A DNA stretch of 64,000 nt from Jiangella gansuensis DSM 44835 (lineage in GTDB: Bacteria > Actinomycetota > Actinomycetes > Jiangellales > Jiangellaceae): the NCBI RefSeq assembly GCF_000515395.1, contig NZ_KI911782.1, forward strand, positions 5,362,070 to 5,426,069, written 5' to 3'. The notes beneath the pieces were generated by a model. That model saw only the letters and a program-made list of their open reading frames with translations. It ran no database searches and was not told the DNA's origin. Both the position numbers and the translations under genes were made by a program. This document shows positions 34,569-43,772 of the stretch, one piece after another. Numbering within the stretch: the first letter of the stretch is position 1; each line of letters begins with the position of its first letter.

Positions 34569-35579
34569 TCAGCCCGGCGGGCGTGCGGTGCTCTCGCGCA
34601 CGATGAGCTTCGTGGCGACGGTGGTGACCTCGGGCTCGACGTCAACGCCGGAGCGCAACCGCTCCACCAGGGCGGCCGCCGCCAACCGGCCCTCCTCGCG
34701 GACGTCCTGCGCCACCGTGCTCAGCCCGAACAACCAGGACAGGTCGTGGTCGTCGACCCCGACGACGGAGAGGTCCTCCGGCACCCGCAGGCCGCGCCTG
34801 CGGGCCTCGTACATGACACCCATCGCCACCTCGTCGGACACGGCGAAGACCGCGGTCGGCGCGGTCCCGCGCGCGGCGAGTTCGGCGAATGCGGCGATGC
34901 CGGCCTCGACGGTGAACTTGGCCGGCACCGTCAGCGCCGGATCCGGTTCGACGCCGACCGAGTGCAACGCCTCGGCGTAACCGAGCCGGCGATCCGGCGA
35001 CACCGGGAAACCGAGATGATCGTCCGGGTCGCCGCCGGCGAACGCGATGCGCCGATGCCCGAGCTCGACCAGGTGGCCCGTGGCGGCCCGGCCGACCTCG
35101 ACGTCGTCGACCCGCACGCACGACAGGCCCGGCACGATGGGCCCGACGACGATGACCGGCCGGTGCATCGCGTGCAGTGCACCCACCTCGTCGGCGGTGA
35201 GCGGCAGGCTCATGATCAGTAGTGCGTCGGCGCGCTTGCGCAGCAGCTGGGTGTCGAAGACCTTGCGCCGGTTGGTCTCCACCTCGGACAGGTCGTACCG
35301 CAGGACGTCGTAGCCGTTGGCCGTCAGGACCTCCTGCGCGCCCTCCAGGACCGCGGTGAAGTACCAGCCCCGCGCCACCGGCGAGACGACGGCGACCGCC
35401 CCGGTGCGCCCGGTCGGCAGGCCGGCCGCGCTGGGCGACGCGACGTAGCCCAGCTCGGCCGCGATGTCCTGCACCAGACGACGGGTCGCCTCGGACACGC
35501 CGGGGAGGCCGCGCAGCGCCCGGGACACCGTCGCCACGGAGACGCCGGCCCTGGCCGCTACGTCAACGATGCCGGTCAT
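34569..35579 (-). CDS. LacI-family regulator of the sugar transporter operon
   Basis: 336 residues. N-terminal HTH GIVDVAARAGVSVATVSRAL (about 3-22) with hinge helix region GYVASPSAAGLPTGRTGAV, and a periplasmic-binding-protein-like ligand domain (VVSPVARGWYFTAVLEG, FAVSDEVAMGVMYEARRRGL, LSVVGVDDHDLSWLFGLSTV). It is the last gene after the three ABC transporter genes with a 33-bp gap, so it probably regulates them. The candidate operator is the palindrome CGAAAACGTTTACG upstream of the binding-protein gene. Confidence 0.93.
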   Translation of the reverse strand: MTGIVDVAARAGVSVATVSRALRGLPGVSEATRRLVQDIAAELGYVASPSAAGLPTGRTGAVAVVSPVARGWYFTAVLEGAQEVLTANGYDVLRYDLSEVETNRRKVFDTQLLRKRADALLIMSLPLTADEVGALHAMHRPVIVVGPIVPGLSCVRVDDVEVGRAATGHLVELGHRRIAFAGGDPDDHLGFPVSPDRRLGYAEALHSVGVEPDPALTVPAKFTVEAGIAAFAELAARGTAPTAVFAVSDEVAMGVMYEARRRGLRVPEDLSVVGVDDHDLSWLFGLSTVAQDVREEGRLAAAALVERLRSGVDVEPEVTTVATKLIVRESTARPPG

Positions 35580-35612
35580 CACACATGTCCCCGCGGCGGC
35601 CAGACCTGCACA

Positions 35613-36527
35613 TCACCCCTTGACGCTACCTGCGAGCAGGCCGCGGACGAAGTAGCGCTGGAGGAACAGGAACACGATCACCGGGACGACGATGGACACG
35701 AACGCGCCGGCCGACAGCAGGTGCCAGGTGCTGCCGCGGCTGCCGACCAGCTCGGCCAGCCGGGCCGTCAGCGGTTGGACGTCCTGCGCACCCGTCGCCA
35801 TCGTGATCGCCACCAGCAGGTCGTTCCAGACCCAGAGGAACTGGAAGATCGCGAACGCTGCGATGGCGGGTGTGACCAGCGGCAGCATGATCCGCATGAA
35901 GATCGCCACATGGCCGGCGCCGTCGACTCGGGCGGCCTCCATCAGCTCGACCGGAACTTCCCTGAAGAAGTTGTGCAGCAGGAAGATGGCCAGCGGCAGC
36001 GCGAAGATCGTGTGCGAGATCCACAGCGGCCAGAAGGTCCCGTTGAGGTCGGCGCCGACGTAGATGCGCAGCAACGGGATCAACGCCACCTGCAGCGGCA
36101 CGATCTGCAACGCGAACACGGCCACGAAGATCGTGTCCCGGAACGGGAACTTCATCCAGGCGAACGCGTACGACGCGAGGCACGCGATCGTCACCGGGAT
36201 GATCACCGACGGAATCGTGATGACGATCGAGTTGACGAAGTACGTGGCCAGCGACGTGCCGCCGAAGAGCACGTCGTCGTAGTTCGCCAGGGTCAGCTCC
36301 GGATCGGAGAACCAGTTCCACCAGCCGGAGGTCCGGATGGCCAGCTCCGGCCGGAACGACGTCAACAGCAGGCCGAACGTCGGCAGCGTCCACAGCACGG
36401 CGATGACGACCGCCGCGAGTGAAGCCCAGCGCGAGGTCAGCCGCTTCTTGGCGCGGCCGCTGACGGTGGCCGGCTCGACCCCGGTGAGCTCCTCCTGGAG
36501 GTCGGGCGTGGGAATCGCGGCGGTCAT
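35613..36527 (-). CDS. sugar ABC transporter permease (MalG/AglG-like)
   Basis: 304 residues, six transmembrane helices. The cytoplasmic EAA loop is seen as VELMEAARVDGAGHVAIFMRIMLPLVTP in parts (ELMEAARVDGAGH), which docks with the ATPase. The start overlaps the upstream permease stop by 4 bp. It forms a heterodimer with the adjacent MalF-like permease. No ATPase is in the operon; as in many actinobacteria a shared MsiK-type ATPase encoded elsewhere is expected. Confidence 0.93.
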   Translation of the reverse strand: MTAAIPTPDLQEELTGVEPATVSGRAKKRLTSRWASLAAVVIAVLWTLPTFGLLLTSFRPELAIRTSGWWNWFSDPELTLANYDDVLFGGTSLATYFVNSIVITIPSVIIPVTIACLASYAFAWMKFPFRDTIFVAVFALQIVPLQVALIPLLRIYVGADLNGTFWPLWISHTIFALPLAIFLLHNFFREVPVELMEAARVDGAGHVAIFMRIMLPLVTPAIAAFAIFQFLWVWNDLLVAITMATGAQDVQPLTARLAELVGSRGSTWHLLSAGAFVSIVVPVIVFLFLQRYFVRGLLAGSVKG

Positions 36528-37489
36528 CGCAGGTCCGCCTTTCGCAACTGTCGGATGTTGTAGGCCACGATCGGGACCACCAGGATGAACAGCACCACCG
36601 CGAGCGCGGAGGCGAGCCCGGTGTCACCGAGCTGGAAGCCCTGGGTGTAGAACTCGTTCGCCACGACGCTGGTGTCGAACTGTCCGCCGGTCATGGTCCG
36701 GACGATGTCGAAGACCTTGAGGGTTCCGATCGAGATGGTGGTCAGCACCACCACGAGCGCCGGACGGATGCTCGGCACGGTGATGTACCGGAACATGCGC
36801 ACTCCGGTGAGACCGTCGAGCTGGGCGGCCTCGGTGATGTCGGACGGGATCGCCTTGATCGCCGCCGACAGCACGGTCATCGCGAACCCGGCCTGGACCC
36901 ACACCATGACCACGATCAGGAAGACCGTGTTCAGCGGCGAGTCGACCAGGAAGTGGCGCGGTTCCATCCCCAGCCAGACCAGGATCTGGTTCAACAGCCC
37001 GACCTGCTGGATGTTCTGCTGGTCCGGCCGGTACTCGTAGACGTATCGCCAGATGATCGACGCACCGACCAGCGAGATGGCCATCGGCAGGAAGATGACG
37101 GCCTTGGCGGCCGCCTCGACCCGGGACCGATCCACCAACACGGCGTACACCAGGCCGATGAACGTCGCCAGCAGCGGCGTCAGGATCACCCAGATCGCCG
37201 TGTTGCGCAGCACCGTCAACATGCTCGAGTCGGTGAAGATCGACGCGAAGTTGTCGAGACCGACGAACTCGCTGCTGGTGCGGTCGAAGAACGACTGGTA
37301 CATCGTCCGGAGGCCGGGATAGATCAGGCCGACGGCGAGCATGGCCAGCGCGGGCAGGACGAACGCCAGCGACTGCCAGAGGTCGACCCGGCGCTTGGCC
37401 CGGCCGACCACCAGCAGGATCAGGCCGATGACGCCCACGAACAGCGCCACGGCCAGCGCCATCTGTCCGAACTTCTCAAGAGTGCTCAC
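36524..37489 (-). CDS. sugar ABC transporter permease (MalF/AglF-like)
   Basis: 321 residues with an extra N-terminal helix (FGQMALAVALFVGVIGLILL) and six core helices. The EAA motif is DITEAAQLDGLTGVRMFRYI. Conserved NTAIWVILTPLLATFIGLVYAVL marks the MalF-type core. Second gene of the operon after the binding protein, separated from it by 93 bp that contain a stable hairpin. Sequence features match alpha-glucoside-type transporters, but the sugar cannot be fixed. Confidence 0.92.
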   Translation of the reverse strand: MSTLEKFGQMALAVALFVGVIGLILLVVGRAKRRVDLWQSLAFVLPALAMLAVGLIYPGLRTMYQSFFDRTSSEFVGLDNFASIFTDSSMLTVLRNTAIWVILTPLLATFIGLVYAVLVDRSRVEAAAKAVIFLPMAISLVGASIIWRYVYEYRPDQQNIQQVGLLNQILVWLGMEPRHFLVDSPLNTVFLIVVMVWVQAGFAMTVLSAAIKAIPSDITEAAQLDGLTGVRMFRYITVPSIRPALVVVLTTISIGTLKVFDIVRTMTGGQFDTSVVANEFYTQGFQLGDTGLASALAVVLFILVVPIVAYNIRQLRKADLR

Positions 37490-37526
37490 AGGTCACCACC
37501 TTCGAACGCGAAGAGGCCAGCGGGAC

Positions 37527-37571
37527 CCGGGCGAACGGGATGCGCAGCCTCGCCGCATCCCGTTCACCCGG
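37527..37571 (-). terminator. intercistronic stem-loop behind the binding-protein gene
   Basis: Arms 37527-37544 and 37554-37571 (CCGGGCGAACGGGATGCG with its complement, one mismatch) form an 18-bp stem with a 9-nt loop just after the binding-protein stop. Such hairpins in sugar operons raise the amount of binding protein over permease by partial termination or mRNA protection. Confidence 0.65.
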
Positions 37572-37582
37572 ATCGTCAGCCC

Positions 37583-38941
37583 TTACGGCCAGGCCGCTTC
37601 GATGGCGTCAACGGTCTGCTGCGTCGACGCGCCGGTGACCCAGTCGACCATGCCGGTCCAGAACGCCACGGTCCCGACCTGCGCGGGCATGAGGTCCGAT
37701 GCGTCGAAGCGGAACACCGCCTCCTCGTCCTGGATGATCTCCGCCGAGAGCTGGTTGACCGGGCTCTCGTACGCGTCGATCGGCACCGTCCGGTTCGCCG
37801 AGACGAAGTTGCCGTGGCTGGCCCGCTCGGCGTGCCAGTGGTCGCTGGACAGGTACGTCTGGAAGGTCTGGACCTCCGGACGCTCCGCGAACGCGGCCAC
37901 GAACTCGCCGCCGCCCAGGACCGGGTTGCCGTGCTCTTCTTCGATGCCCGGCAGGTAGAACGCGAAGACGTCGCCGTCCTCGGCCACCTCGACGCCCTCA
38001 CCCCAGTTGGCCTGGTAGAACGACGCCTGGTGGTGCATCCAGCAGGAACCGTCGAGGATCGGCAGGCCGGCGTCCTCGAACCGGGTGGTGGCGATGCTCG
38101 CCACGTCGCCGAGTCCGCCGTTGACGTACTGGTCGTTCTTGAGGATCTCGCCGACCGTGTCGAACGCCTCGACCACCTGCGGGTCGTTGAACGGGATCTC
38201 GTGCAGATACCACTGGTCGTAGACGTCCGGCCCGGCGGTGCGGAGCATGACCTCTTCGACCCAGTCGGTGCCCGGCCAGCCGGTGGCGTCACCGGAGCCG
38301 AAGCCGGCGCACCACGGGATGCCGCCGTCCTCGACGATCTGGTCCGAGATCTCGATCATGTCGTCCCACGTTTCCGGGATCTCGTAGCCCGCACCCTCGA
38401 AGGCCGAGGGCGAGTACCAGACGAAGGACTTGACGTTGGCGCCGAACGGCGTGCCGTAGTAGGTGCCGTCGACGGTGCCGTACTCGATCCACGACGGGTC
38501 GAACGACGCCTCGACGTTGGCCGTGGCATCGTCGGGCACGGGGATGACCGCGTCGAAGTCGCGGACCAGCCTTGCCAAAAGGCCCGGCTGCGGGATGATC
38601 GCCAGGTCCGGCGGCGAACCGCCCTGGATGCGGATCGGCAACTGGGCCTCGAACTCGTCGGAGCCCTCGTAGACCACCGTCGCGCCGGTGCATTCCTCGT
38701 ACTCGTCGAAGGACGCCTCCAGCGGTGCGTCCTCCGGCGCGACGATCGTGCTGTACACGGTGACCTCGGTGCCGCTCAGGTCGCCGTAGTCCTCCGCGAA
38801 CGCGCAGTCCGTCTCTCCATCGCCGTCGCCCCCCGCTGTGGGATCGTCGCCGTCGTCGCCACCACACGCGGCAAGGACGAGCGACACGCTTGCAGCGAGG
38901 CCGACAGCCGCCCAGCCCTTGCGGGCGCTGCTCTTCGCCAT
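37583..38941 (-). CDS. sugar ABC transporter substrate-binding lipoprotein
   Basis: 452 residues. A lipoprotein signal GLAASVSLVLAAC ends in a lipobox Cys at about residue 26, followed by an acidic linker and a family-1 extracellular solute-binding domain (YEGSDEFEAQLPIRIQGGSP, PPDLAIIPQPG, TYYGTPFGANVKSFVWYSP, TWDDMIEISDQI, GGEFVAAFAERPEV). The ATG follows GGGAGGGAG. It delivers a sugar or oligosaccharide to the two downstream permeases. Related proteins are AglE-like alpha-glucoside binders, but substrate assignment is uncertain. Confidence 0.92.
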   Translation of the reverse strand: MAKSSARKGWAAVGLAASVSLVLAACGGDDGDDPTAGGDGDGETDCAFAEDYGDLSGTEVTVYSTIVAPEDAPLEASFDEYEECTGATVVYEGSDEFEAQLPIRIQGGSPPDLAIIPQPGLLARLVRDFDAVIPVPDDATANVEASFDPSWIEYGTVDGTYYGTPFGANVKSFVWYSPSAFEGAGYEIPETWDDMIEISDQIVEDGGIPWCAGFGSGDATGWPGTDWVEEVMLRTAGPDVYDQWYLHEIPFNDPQVVEAFDTVGEILKNDQYVNGGLGDVASIATTRFEDAGLPILDGSCWMHHQASFYQANWGEGVEVAEDGDVFAFYLPGIEEEHGNPVLGGGEFVAAFAERPEVQTFQTYLSSDHWHAERASHGNFVSANRTVPIDAYESPVNQLSAEIIQDEEAVFRFDASDLMPAQVGTVAFWTGMVDWVTGASTQQTVDAIEAAWP

Positions 38942-39005
38942 GTGTCTGTCTCCCTCCCAGAAGGGATCGGTCCGAGCACTTGCCGCTCGAATCCCAGTGC
39001 ATGAA

Positions 39006-39019
39006 CGAAAACGTTTACG
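39006..39019. promoter_or_regulatory. LacI-type operator upstream of the sugar operon
   Basis: CGAAAACGTTTACG has the symmetrical core AAACGTTT with outer CG/CG, the standard LacI-family form with a central CG step. It is 65 bp before the binding-protein start. The LacI protein encoded at the end of the operon is the obvious candidate. Confidence 0.6.
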
Positions 39020-39053
39020 CTCGAAAAATGCAAGAGTGGTTCGGCAACTTCGC

Positions 39054-39066
39054 CGTAACGATTACG
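39054..39066. promoter_or_regulatory. second palindrome CGTAA-CGA-TTACG
   Basis: A 13-bp palindrome with 5-bp arms, 48 bp further from the sugar operon start than the LacI-type site and 50 bp downstream of the paaN stop. It could be a second operator or activator site. Confidence 0.3.
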
Positions 39067-39115
39067 TCACGTCGACCAGCAGGTGTCCGCTATGTCACAC
39101 CGAATTACCCAGTGA

Positions 39116-40795
39116 TCAGGAGTGACGGCGGGAGGTGACCACCCGGAACCGCGGCGCGACGAACGCCGCGTCAGTGAGGCAGGCGTTCGCGGCCGGGTTG
39201 GCGCCGGTGCCGTGGAAGTCGGAGAAGGCTGCCGACTGGTTGACGTAGACGCCGCCGGTGAGGTTCACCGACAGCGGCACGCCGGCGTCGATGGCAGCCT
39301 GCTCCGCGGCGTCGAGCACGGCCGGGTCGGTCGAGTACACCGACGCCGTCATGCCGCCGTGCTCGCGGACGCCGGTGGCGAACCGCTCGACCGACTCCTG
39401 GGTGGAGCCGGTGGCGACGAGGAAGGAGACCGGCCCGAAGCACTCGGCGGAGTACGTCTTCTCATCCGCGGCGTCGACCGCCACGATGGCCGGCGTCCGG
39501 ATGGTGGCGTCGGGCCACGCCGGGTGGACCACCGGGCGAGACTCGAGCACCGTCCGGGGGTCGCCCTCGAACGCGTCCACCCGGCCGCGGACCCCGTCGT
39601 TGACCACCGCGCCGAGGATCTCCACCGCACGCGCGTCGTCCCCCAGCAGCTTGTCGACGGCGCCGGCCAGCGCGGCACCGAACTCGTCGAAGCTGACGCG
39701 ACCCTGGTCGGTGAGCACCCCGGTGCGCGGCACGAACACGTTCTGCGGCGCCGTGCACATCTGCCCGGTGTAGAGGCTGAACGAGAACGCGAGATTGTCC
39801 ACCAGCCCGTGCAGGTCGTCCGTGGAGTCGACGACGACGATGTTGAGCCCGGCCTTCTCGGTGAACACGACAGCCTGGTGCGCGGTGTCCTCCAGCCACT
39901 GCCCGAACACGGTCGACCCGGTGAAGTCGATGATCCGCACCTCCGGCCGGACGGCGAGCACAGCGGCGAGCTTGTCGGCCGGGTCCTCGGCGGCCAGGGT
40001 GACCAGGTCGGGGTCGAAGCCCTCTTCGGCCAGCACCTCGCGGATCACCTGGACGGTCAGCGCCAACGGCAGCACCGCGTTCGGATGCGGCTTGACGACG
40101 ACCGCGTTCCCGGTGGCCAGCGACGCGAACAGACCGGGCCAGGAGTTCCACGTCGGGAACGTGTTGCACCCGATCACCAGCGCCACGCCACGGGGCACCA
40201 CGTGGTAGGTCTTCGTCATGCGCAGCGGTTCGCCCCTGCCCGGCTTCTCCCATACCACCTCGGCGGGGATGCGGCGCTGTTCGGCGTGGGCGTACGCCAC
40301 CGCCTCCAGCGCCCGGTCCAGCGCATGCGCCCCACCGGCCTGGAACGCCATCACGAACGCCTGGCCGGACGTGTGCATGACGGCGTTGGCGAGCTCGAAG
40401 ATCCGCTCGTGCAGGCGGCTCAGGACTTCCAGGCAGACCGCGGCCCTGCCGTCCACGCCGGCCCGCCGCCAGGCCGGCATCGCGGCTCGGGCGGCCGTGA
40501 GCAGGGTCGTCACGGCGTCGTCGGTCGCCGGGAGCCGCGGATACCGCACGCCGAGCTCCGGCCCGAACGGGCTGCGCTCGGTGGCCACGGTGCCGTCGGC
40601 TCCGGGTGTGGCCAGCGGGAAGTCGCTGCCGAGCCAGGCGTCGTACGCGGCCCGCCCGTCAGCGGCGGCCGTCTCGCCGTACACCCGCGGACTCGGGGAT
40701 TCCGGGAACGCCGAGAACCACGCGCGCGTGGCGGTGGCCTTCTCCGCCTGCTCGAGGAGGTCTCGGTGCCGATCGATCAGAACGCCCAGCGACAT
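39116..40795 (-). CDS. paaN: phenylacetic acid degradation protein PaaN (aldehyde dehydrogenase type)
   Basis: 559 residues, the length and sequence of actinobacterial stand-alone PaaN. It has an aldehyde-dehydrogenase fold: substrate/NAD region VVIGCNTFPTW-type segment (ALVIGCNTFPTWNSWPG), VVVKPHPNAVLP, DFTGSTVFGQWLE, catalytic Cys in YTGQMCTAPQNVFV, and YSAECFGPVSFLVA. In the phenylacetyl-CoA route the related domain oxidises the ring-opened semialdehyde. ATG 40795 is preferred over an upstream in-frame GTG because GGAGGT precedes it. Divergent from a hydroxyacyl-CoA dehydrogenase/thiolase pair fitting the same pathway, but the paaABCDE oxygenase genes are not in the window. Confidence 0.88.
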   Translation of the reverse strand: MSLGVLIDRHRDLLEQAEKATATRAWFSAFPESPSPRVYGETAAADGRAAYDAWLGSDFPLATPGADGTVATERSPFGPELGVRYPRLPATDDAVTTLLTAARAAMPAWRRAGVDGRAAVCLEVLSRLHERIFELANAVMHTSGQAFVMAFQAGGAHALDRALEAVAYAHAEQRRIPAEVVWEKPGRGEPLRMTKTYHVVPRGVALVIGCNTFPTWNSWPGLFASLATGNAVVVKPHPNAVLPLALTVQVIREVLAEEGFDPDLVTLAAEDPADKLAAVLAVRPEVRIIDFTGSTVFGQWLEDTAHQAVVFTEKAGLNIVVVDSTDDLHGLVDNLAFSFSLYTGQMCTAPQNVFVPRTGVLTDQGRVSFDEFGAALAGAVDKLLGDDARAVEILGAVVNDGVRGRVDAFEGDPRTVLESRPVVHPAWPDATIRTPAIVAVDAADEKTYSAECFGPVSFLVATGSTQESVERFATGVREHGGMTASVYSTDPAVLDAAEQAAIDAGVPLSVNLTGGVYVNQSAAFSDFHGTGANPAANACLTDAAFVAPRFRVVTSRRHS

Positions 40796-40870
40796 CGCGG
40801 GACCTCCACATTGTGTGACAGACTTACGCACGTTCGCTCCAACTCTGTCACATCGAACGGACTCCGTCCA

Positions 40871-40920
40871 TGATCATCGGCGATCGGCCACACCAGCGCG
40901 GGGCGGATCGCCGATGATCA
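40871..40920. repeat. inverted repeat with perfect 15-bp arms before the hydroxyacyl-CoA dehydrogenase
   Basis: TGATCATCGGCGATC and GATCGCCGATGATCA are separated by 20 bp. The right arm ends 1 bp before the GGGAGAGGGAGG ribosome-binding site of the + strand gene, so the hairpin could affect its translation. It lies in the divergent paaN promoter region. Confidence 0.7.
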
Positions 40921-40939
40921 CGGGAGAGGGAGGCTGCTG

Positions 40940-42406
40940 ATGCACCCGGTCGGCGTGGTCGGCGCCGGCACCATGGGCGCCGGCATCGCCCAGGTGGCGG
41001 CCCTCGCCGGCCACGAGGTCCGCCTGCACGACACCCGCGACGACGCCGCGAACGGAGCCGTCGACGCCGTGCTGCACCGGCTGGCCCGAGCGGTGGACAC
41101 CGGACGGCTGCTGGCCGACGAGGCCGAGGACGCGGCGGCCCGGCTGCGCGCGGTCCGCACCGTCGACGACCTCGCCGGCTGCGGGCTCGTCATCGAGGCC
41201 GTCGTCGAGGACCTCGCGGTCAAGCAGGCGCTGTTCGCGGCACTGGAGGCGATCTGCGGCCCGGACACGATCCTGGCCACCAACACATCGTCGCTGTCCA
41301 TAGACGCCATCGCGGACGGCCTGCGACACCCCGGACGGGTGGCCGGGATGCACTTCTTCAACCCCGCGCCGGTGCTGCCGCTGGTCGAGGTGGTCAGCGG
41401 GACGTCGACCGATCCGGCCGTGACCGACCTGCTGGCCGAGACCGCGACGGCATGGGGCAAGACCCCGGTGCGCGCGGCGTCGACGCCGGGGTTCATCGTC
41501 AACCGGGTCGCCCGCCCGTTCTACGCCGAGGCGTTCCGGATGCTGTCCGCCGGCACCGTCGACGCCGCCACCGCCGACGCGATGTTCCGCGAGTCGGGCG
41601 GATTCCGGATGGGCCCCTTCGAGCTCGCCGACCTGATCGGCCACGACGTCAACCTCGCGGTCGGCCGCTCGGTCTGGACCGCGTTCGGACACGACCCGCG
41701 GTTCGAGCCGTCGACGCTGCAGGCCCAGCTGGTCGCCGCCGGCCGGCTGGGCCGCAAGACCGGCCGCGGCATCTACGTCACGGACGAGCCCCGACCGGAG
41801 CCGTCGACCGCGGCGCCGGTCCCGCCGCGTGACGACGCCTGGGCCGGGGACGGACCGCGCGACCAGACGGCGGCCGGCGCGGTCCACTGGCAGGTCGGCA
41901 CTGCGGACGTCCGGCTCCGGCCGTCCGACGGACGCACCGCCGCCCAGCTCACCGGCGGCGGGCCGGCCACCGTCGTCGTCGCCGACCTCGCACTGGACTA
42001 CGCCGGTGCCACCCGCATCGGCGTCGCCGCCCCCGAACACGCACCGCGCGAGCACGTCGACGCCGTCGTCGGCTACCTGCAAGGGCTCGGATACGCGGTG
42101 ACCGTGCTGCCGGACACGCCGGGCCTGCTCGTGGCGCGGACCGTCGCCATGCTCGCGGCGTTCGCGGCCGACGCCGTCGACGCGGGCGTCGCGTCCGCCG
42201 CCGACGTCGACATCGCCATGCGGCTGGGGGTCAACTATCCGCTCGGCCCGTACGCGTGGGGCGCCGAGCTGGGCTGGGACTGGGTGGCCGGAGTGCTCGA
42301 CGCGCTGGCCGCCGACGACGACCCGCGCCGCTACCGGGTCTCGCCGGGCCTGCGGGCCAGGGCGACCGTGACCGAGCCGGTCGACGAGCTGGAGGGTGAA
42401 CCATGA
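40940..42406 (+). CDS. 3-hydroxyacyl-CoA dehydrogenase (PaaH/PaaC-like)
   Basis: 488 residues. N-terminal NAD-binding domain with [18 protein letters not shown] (Rossmann GxGxxG) and [14 protein letters not shown]...[16 protein letters not shown] (catalytic His in HFFNP), followed by the dimerisation domain with [22 protein letters not shown] second, degenerate C-terminal 3HCDH domain ([19 protein letters not shown]) is present, as in PaaH-type enzymes near 500 residues. The reaction is NAD-dependent oxidation of 3-hydroxyadipyl-CoA or similar. The ATG overlaps neither neighbour upstream; the stop overlaps the thiolase ATG (ATGA). Confidence 0.92.
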   Translation: MHPVGVVGAGTMGAGIAQVAALAGHEVRLHDTRDDAANGAVDAVLHRLARAVDTGRLLADEAEDAAARLRAVRTVDDLAGCGLVIEAVVEDLAVKQALFAALEAICGPDTILATNTSSLSIDAIADGLRHPGRVAGMHFFNPAPVLPLVEVVSGTSTDPAVTDLLAETATAWGKTPVRAASTPGFIVNRVARPFYAEAFRMLSAGTVDAATADAMFRESGGFRMGPFELADLIGHDVNLAVGRSVWTAFGHDPRFEPSTLQAQLVAAGRLGRKTGRGIYVTDEPRPEPSTAAPVPPRDDAWAGDGPRDQTAAGAVHWQVGTADVRLRPSDGRTAAQLTGGGPATVVVADLALDYAGATRIGVAAPEHAPREHVDAVVGYLQGLGYAVTVLPDTPGLLVARTVAMLAAFAADAVDAGVASAADVDIAMRLGVNYPLGPYAWGAELGWDWVAGVLDALAADDDPRRYRVSPGLRARATVTEPVDELEGEP

Positions 42407-43608
42407 CCGAGGCTTACCTGGTCGACGGCGTCCGCACACCCATCGGTCGTTACGGCGGCGCGCTGGCCACCGCCCGCCCCGACGACCTCGCCGCGCACGT
42501 GCTGCGGACCCTGCTGGAGCGGCACGCCGCGGTGCCACCCGACGCCGTCGACGAGGTCGTGCTCGGCTGCGCGAACCAAGCCGGCGAGGACAACCGCAAC
42601 ATCGCCCGGATGGCCGTGCTGCTGGCCGGCTGGCCGGTCTCGGTGCCGGGGGTGACGGTGAACCGGCTGTGCGGCTCCGGACTGGATGCGCTGGCCTACG
42701 CCGCCCGGGCGGTGCGCACCGGCGAGGCCGACGTCGTCGTCGCCGGCGGGGTGGAGTCCATGTCACGGGCGCCGCTGGTGATGCCCAAGGCGCAGACGGC
42801 GTTCGACCGCGGCCAGGCGCGGCTCTACGACTCCACGATGGGCTGGCGGTTCGTGAACGCCGCCCTGGAGGCCGTGTACGGCACCGACTCCATGCCGGAG
42901 ACGGCGGAGAACGTCGCCGCCGCCGAGGGCGTGGCGCGCACCGACCAGGACGCGTTCGCACTACGCAGCCAGCAGCGCGCGTCGTCCCGGCGCAAGGAGC
43001 TGGCCGCGGAGATCGTCGCGGTCGAGGTCCCGTCGCCGCGGCGAGGCGCCGGGCCGGTCGTCGTCGATCTCGATGAGCACCCGCGGGAGACGTCGCTGGA
43101 CGCGCTGGCGGCGCTGCGCCCGGTGGTCCGGCCGGACGGCACCGTCACCGCGGGCAACGCCTCCGGTATCAACGACGGCGCCGCCGCGCTGCTGGTCATG
43201 AGCGCGGCTGCGGTGTCACGCTACGGCGTCGACCCGGTCGCCCGGCTGACGGGCGCCGCGACCGCCGGGGTCTCGCCGCGGACCATGGGACTCGGCCCGG
43301 TGCCGGCGACCCGCAAGCTGCTCGCCCGCACCGGCGTCCGCCTCGCCGACGTCGGCGTCGTGGAACTGAACGAGGCGTTCGCCACCCAGGCCCTGGCCTG
43401 CCTGCGCCAGCTCGGCCTCCCCGATGACGCCGAGCACGTCAACCCGAACGGCGGGGCCATCGCGCTCGGCCATCCCCTCGGCATGAGCGGTGCCCGGATC
43501 GCCCTCTCGGCCGCCCTGGAGCTGCGCCGGCGCGACGCCCGCTACGCCCTGGCCACCATGTGCATCGGAGTCGGCCAGGGCATCAGCCTGCTGCTCGAAC
43601 GCCCCTGA
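42403..43608 (+). CDS. 3-oxoadipyl-CoA-type thiolase (PaaJ/PcaF-like)
   Basis: 401 residues. Thiolase with the nucleophilic Cys in [36 protein letters not shown] (typical of 3-oxoadipyl-CoA thiolases), [35 protein letters not shown] (His) and the second catalytic Cys in [10 protein letters not shown]. It cleaves 3-oxoadipyl-CoA to succinyl-CoA and acetyl-CoA, the last step of phenylacetate and beta-ketoadipate breakdown. Translationally coupled to the dehydrogenase. It converges on the bkd operon over a long perfect palindrome. Confidence 0.93.
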   Translation: MTEAYLVDGVRTPIGRYGGALATARPDDLAAHVLRTLLERHAAVPPDAVDEVVLGCANQAGEDNRNIARMAVLLAGWPVSVPGVTVNRLCGSGLDALAYAARAVRTGEADVVVAGGVESMSRAPLVMPKAQTAFDRGQARLYDSTMGWRFVNAALEAVYGTDSMPETAENVAAAEGVARTDQDAFALRSQQRASSRRKELAAEIVAVEVPSPRRGAGPVVVDLDEHPRETSLDALAALRPVVRPDGTVTAGNASGINDGAAALLVMSAAAVSRYGVDPVARLTGAATAGVSPRTMGLGPVPATRKLLARTGVRLADVGVVELNEAFATQALACLRQLGLPDDAEHVNPNGGAIALGHPLGMSGARIALSAALELRRRDARYALATMCIGVGQGISLLLERP

Positions 43609-43669
43609 CCTGCTCGGCGTGCTGACGGCAGTCCAGACGGCGATCCGCGGGCGGTACCGTCCGGGGCGA

Positions 43670-43729
43670 TTTGCAATGAGCACCTGTACGCACCGGCGCA
43701 CGCCGGTGCGTACAGGTGCTCATTGCAAA
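43670..43729. repeat. perfect 29-bp-arm palindrome between convergent operons
   Basis: Arm 43670-43698 begins TTTGCAATGAGCACC and is exactly complementary to 43701-43729; only 2 bp (CA) separate the arms. It lies between the thiolase stop and the E2 stop. It may end transcription from both sides, but perfect symmetry with a 2-bp centre is more extreme than usual terminators and would form a cruciform. Confidence 0.85.
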
Positions 43730-43772
43730 AGGCGGGCGGACAGCGGCCCGACCAGGCAAGTCGCGAGCGGGC

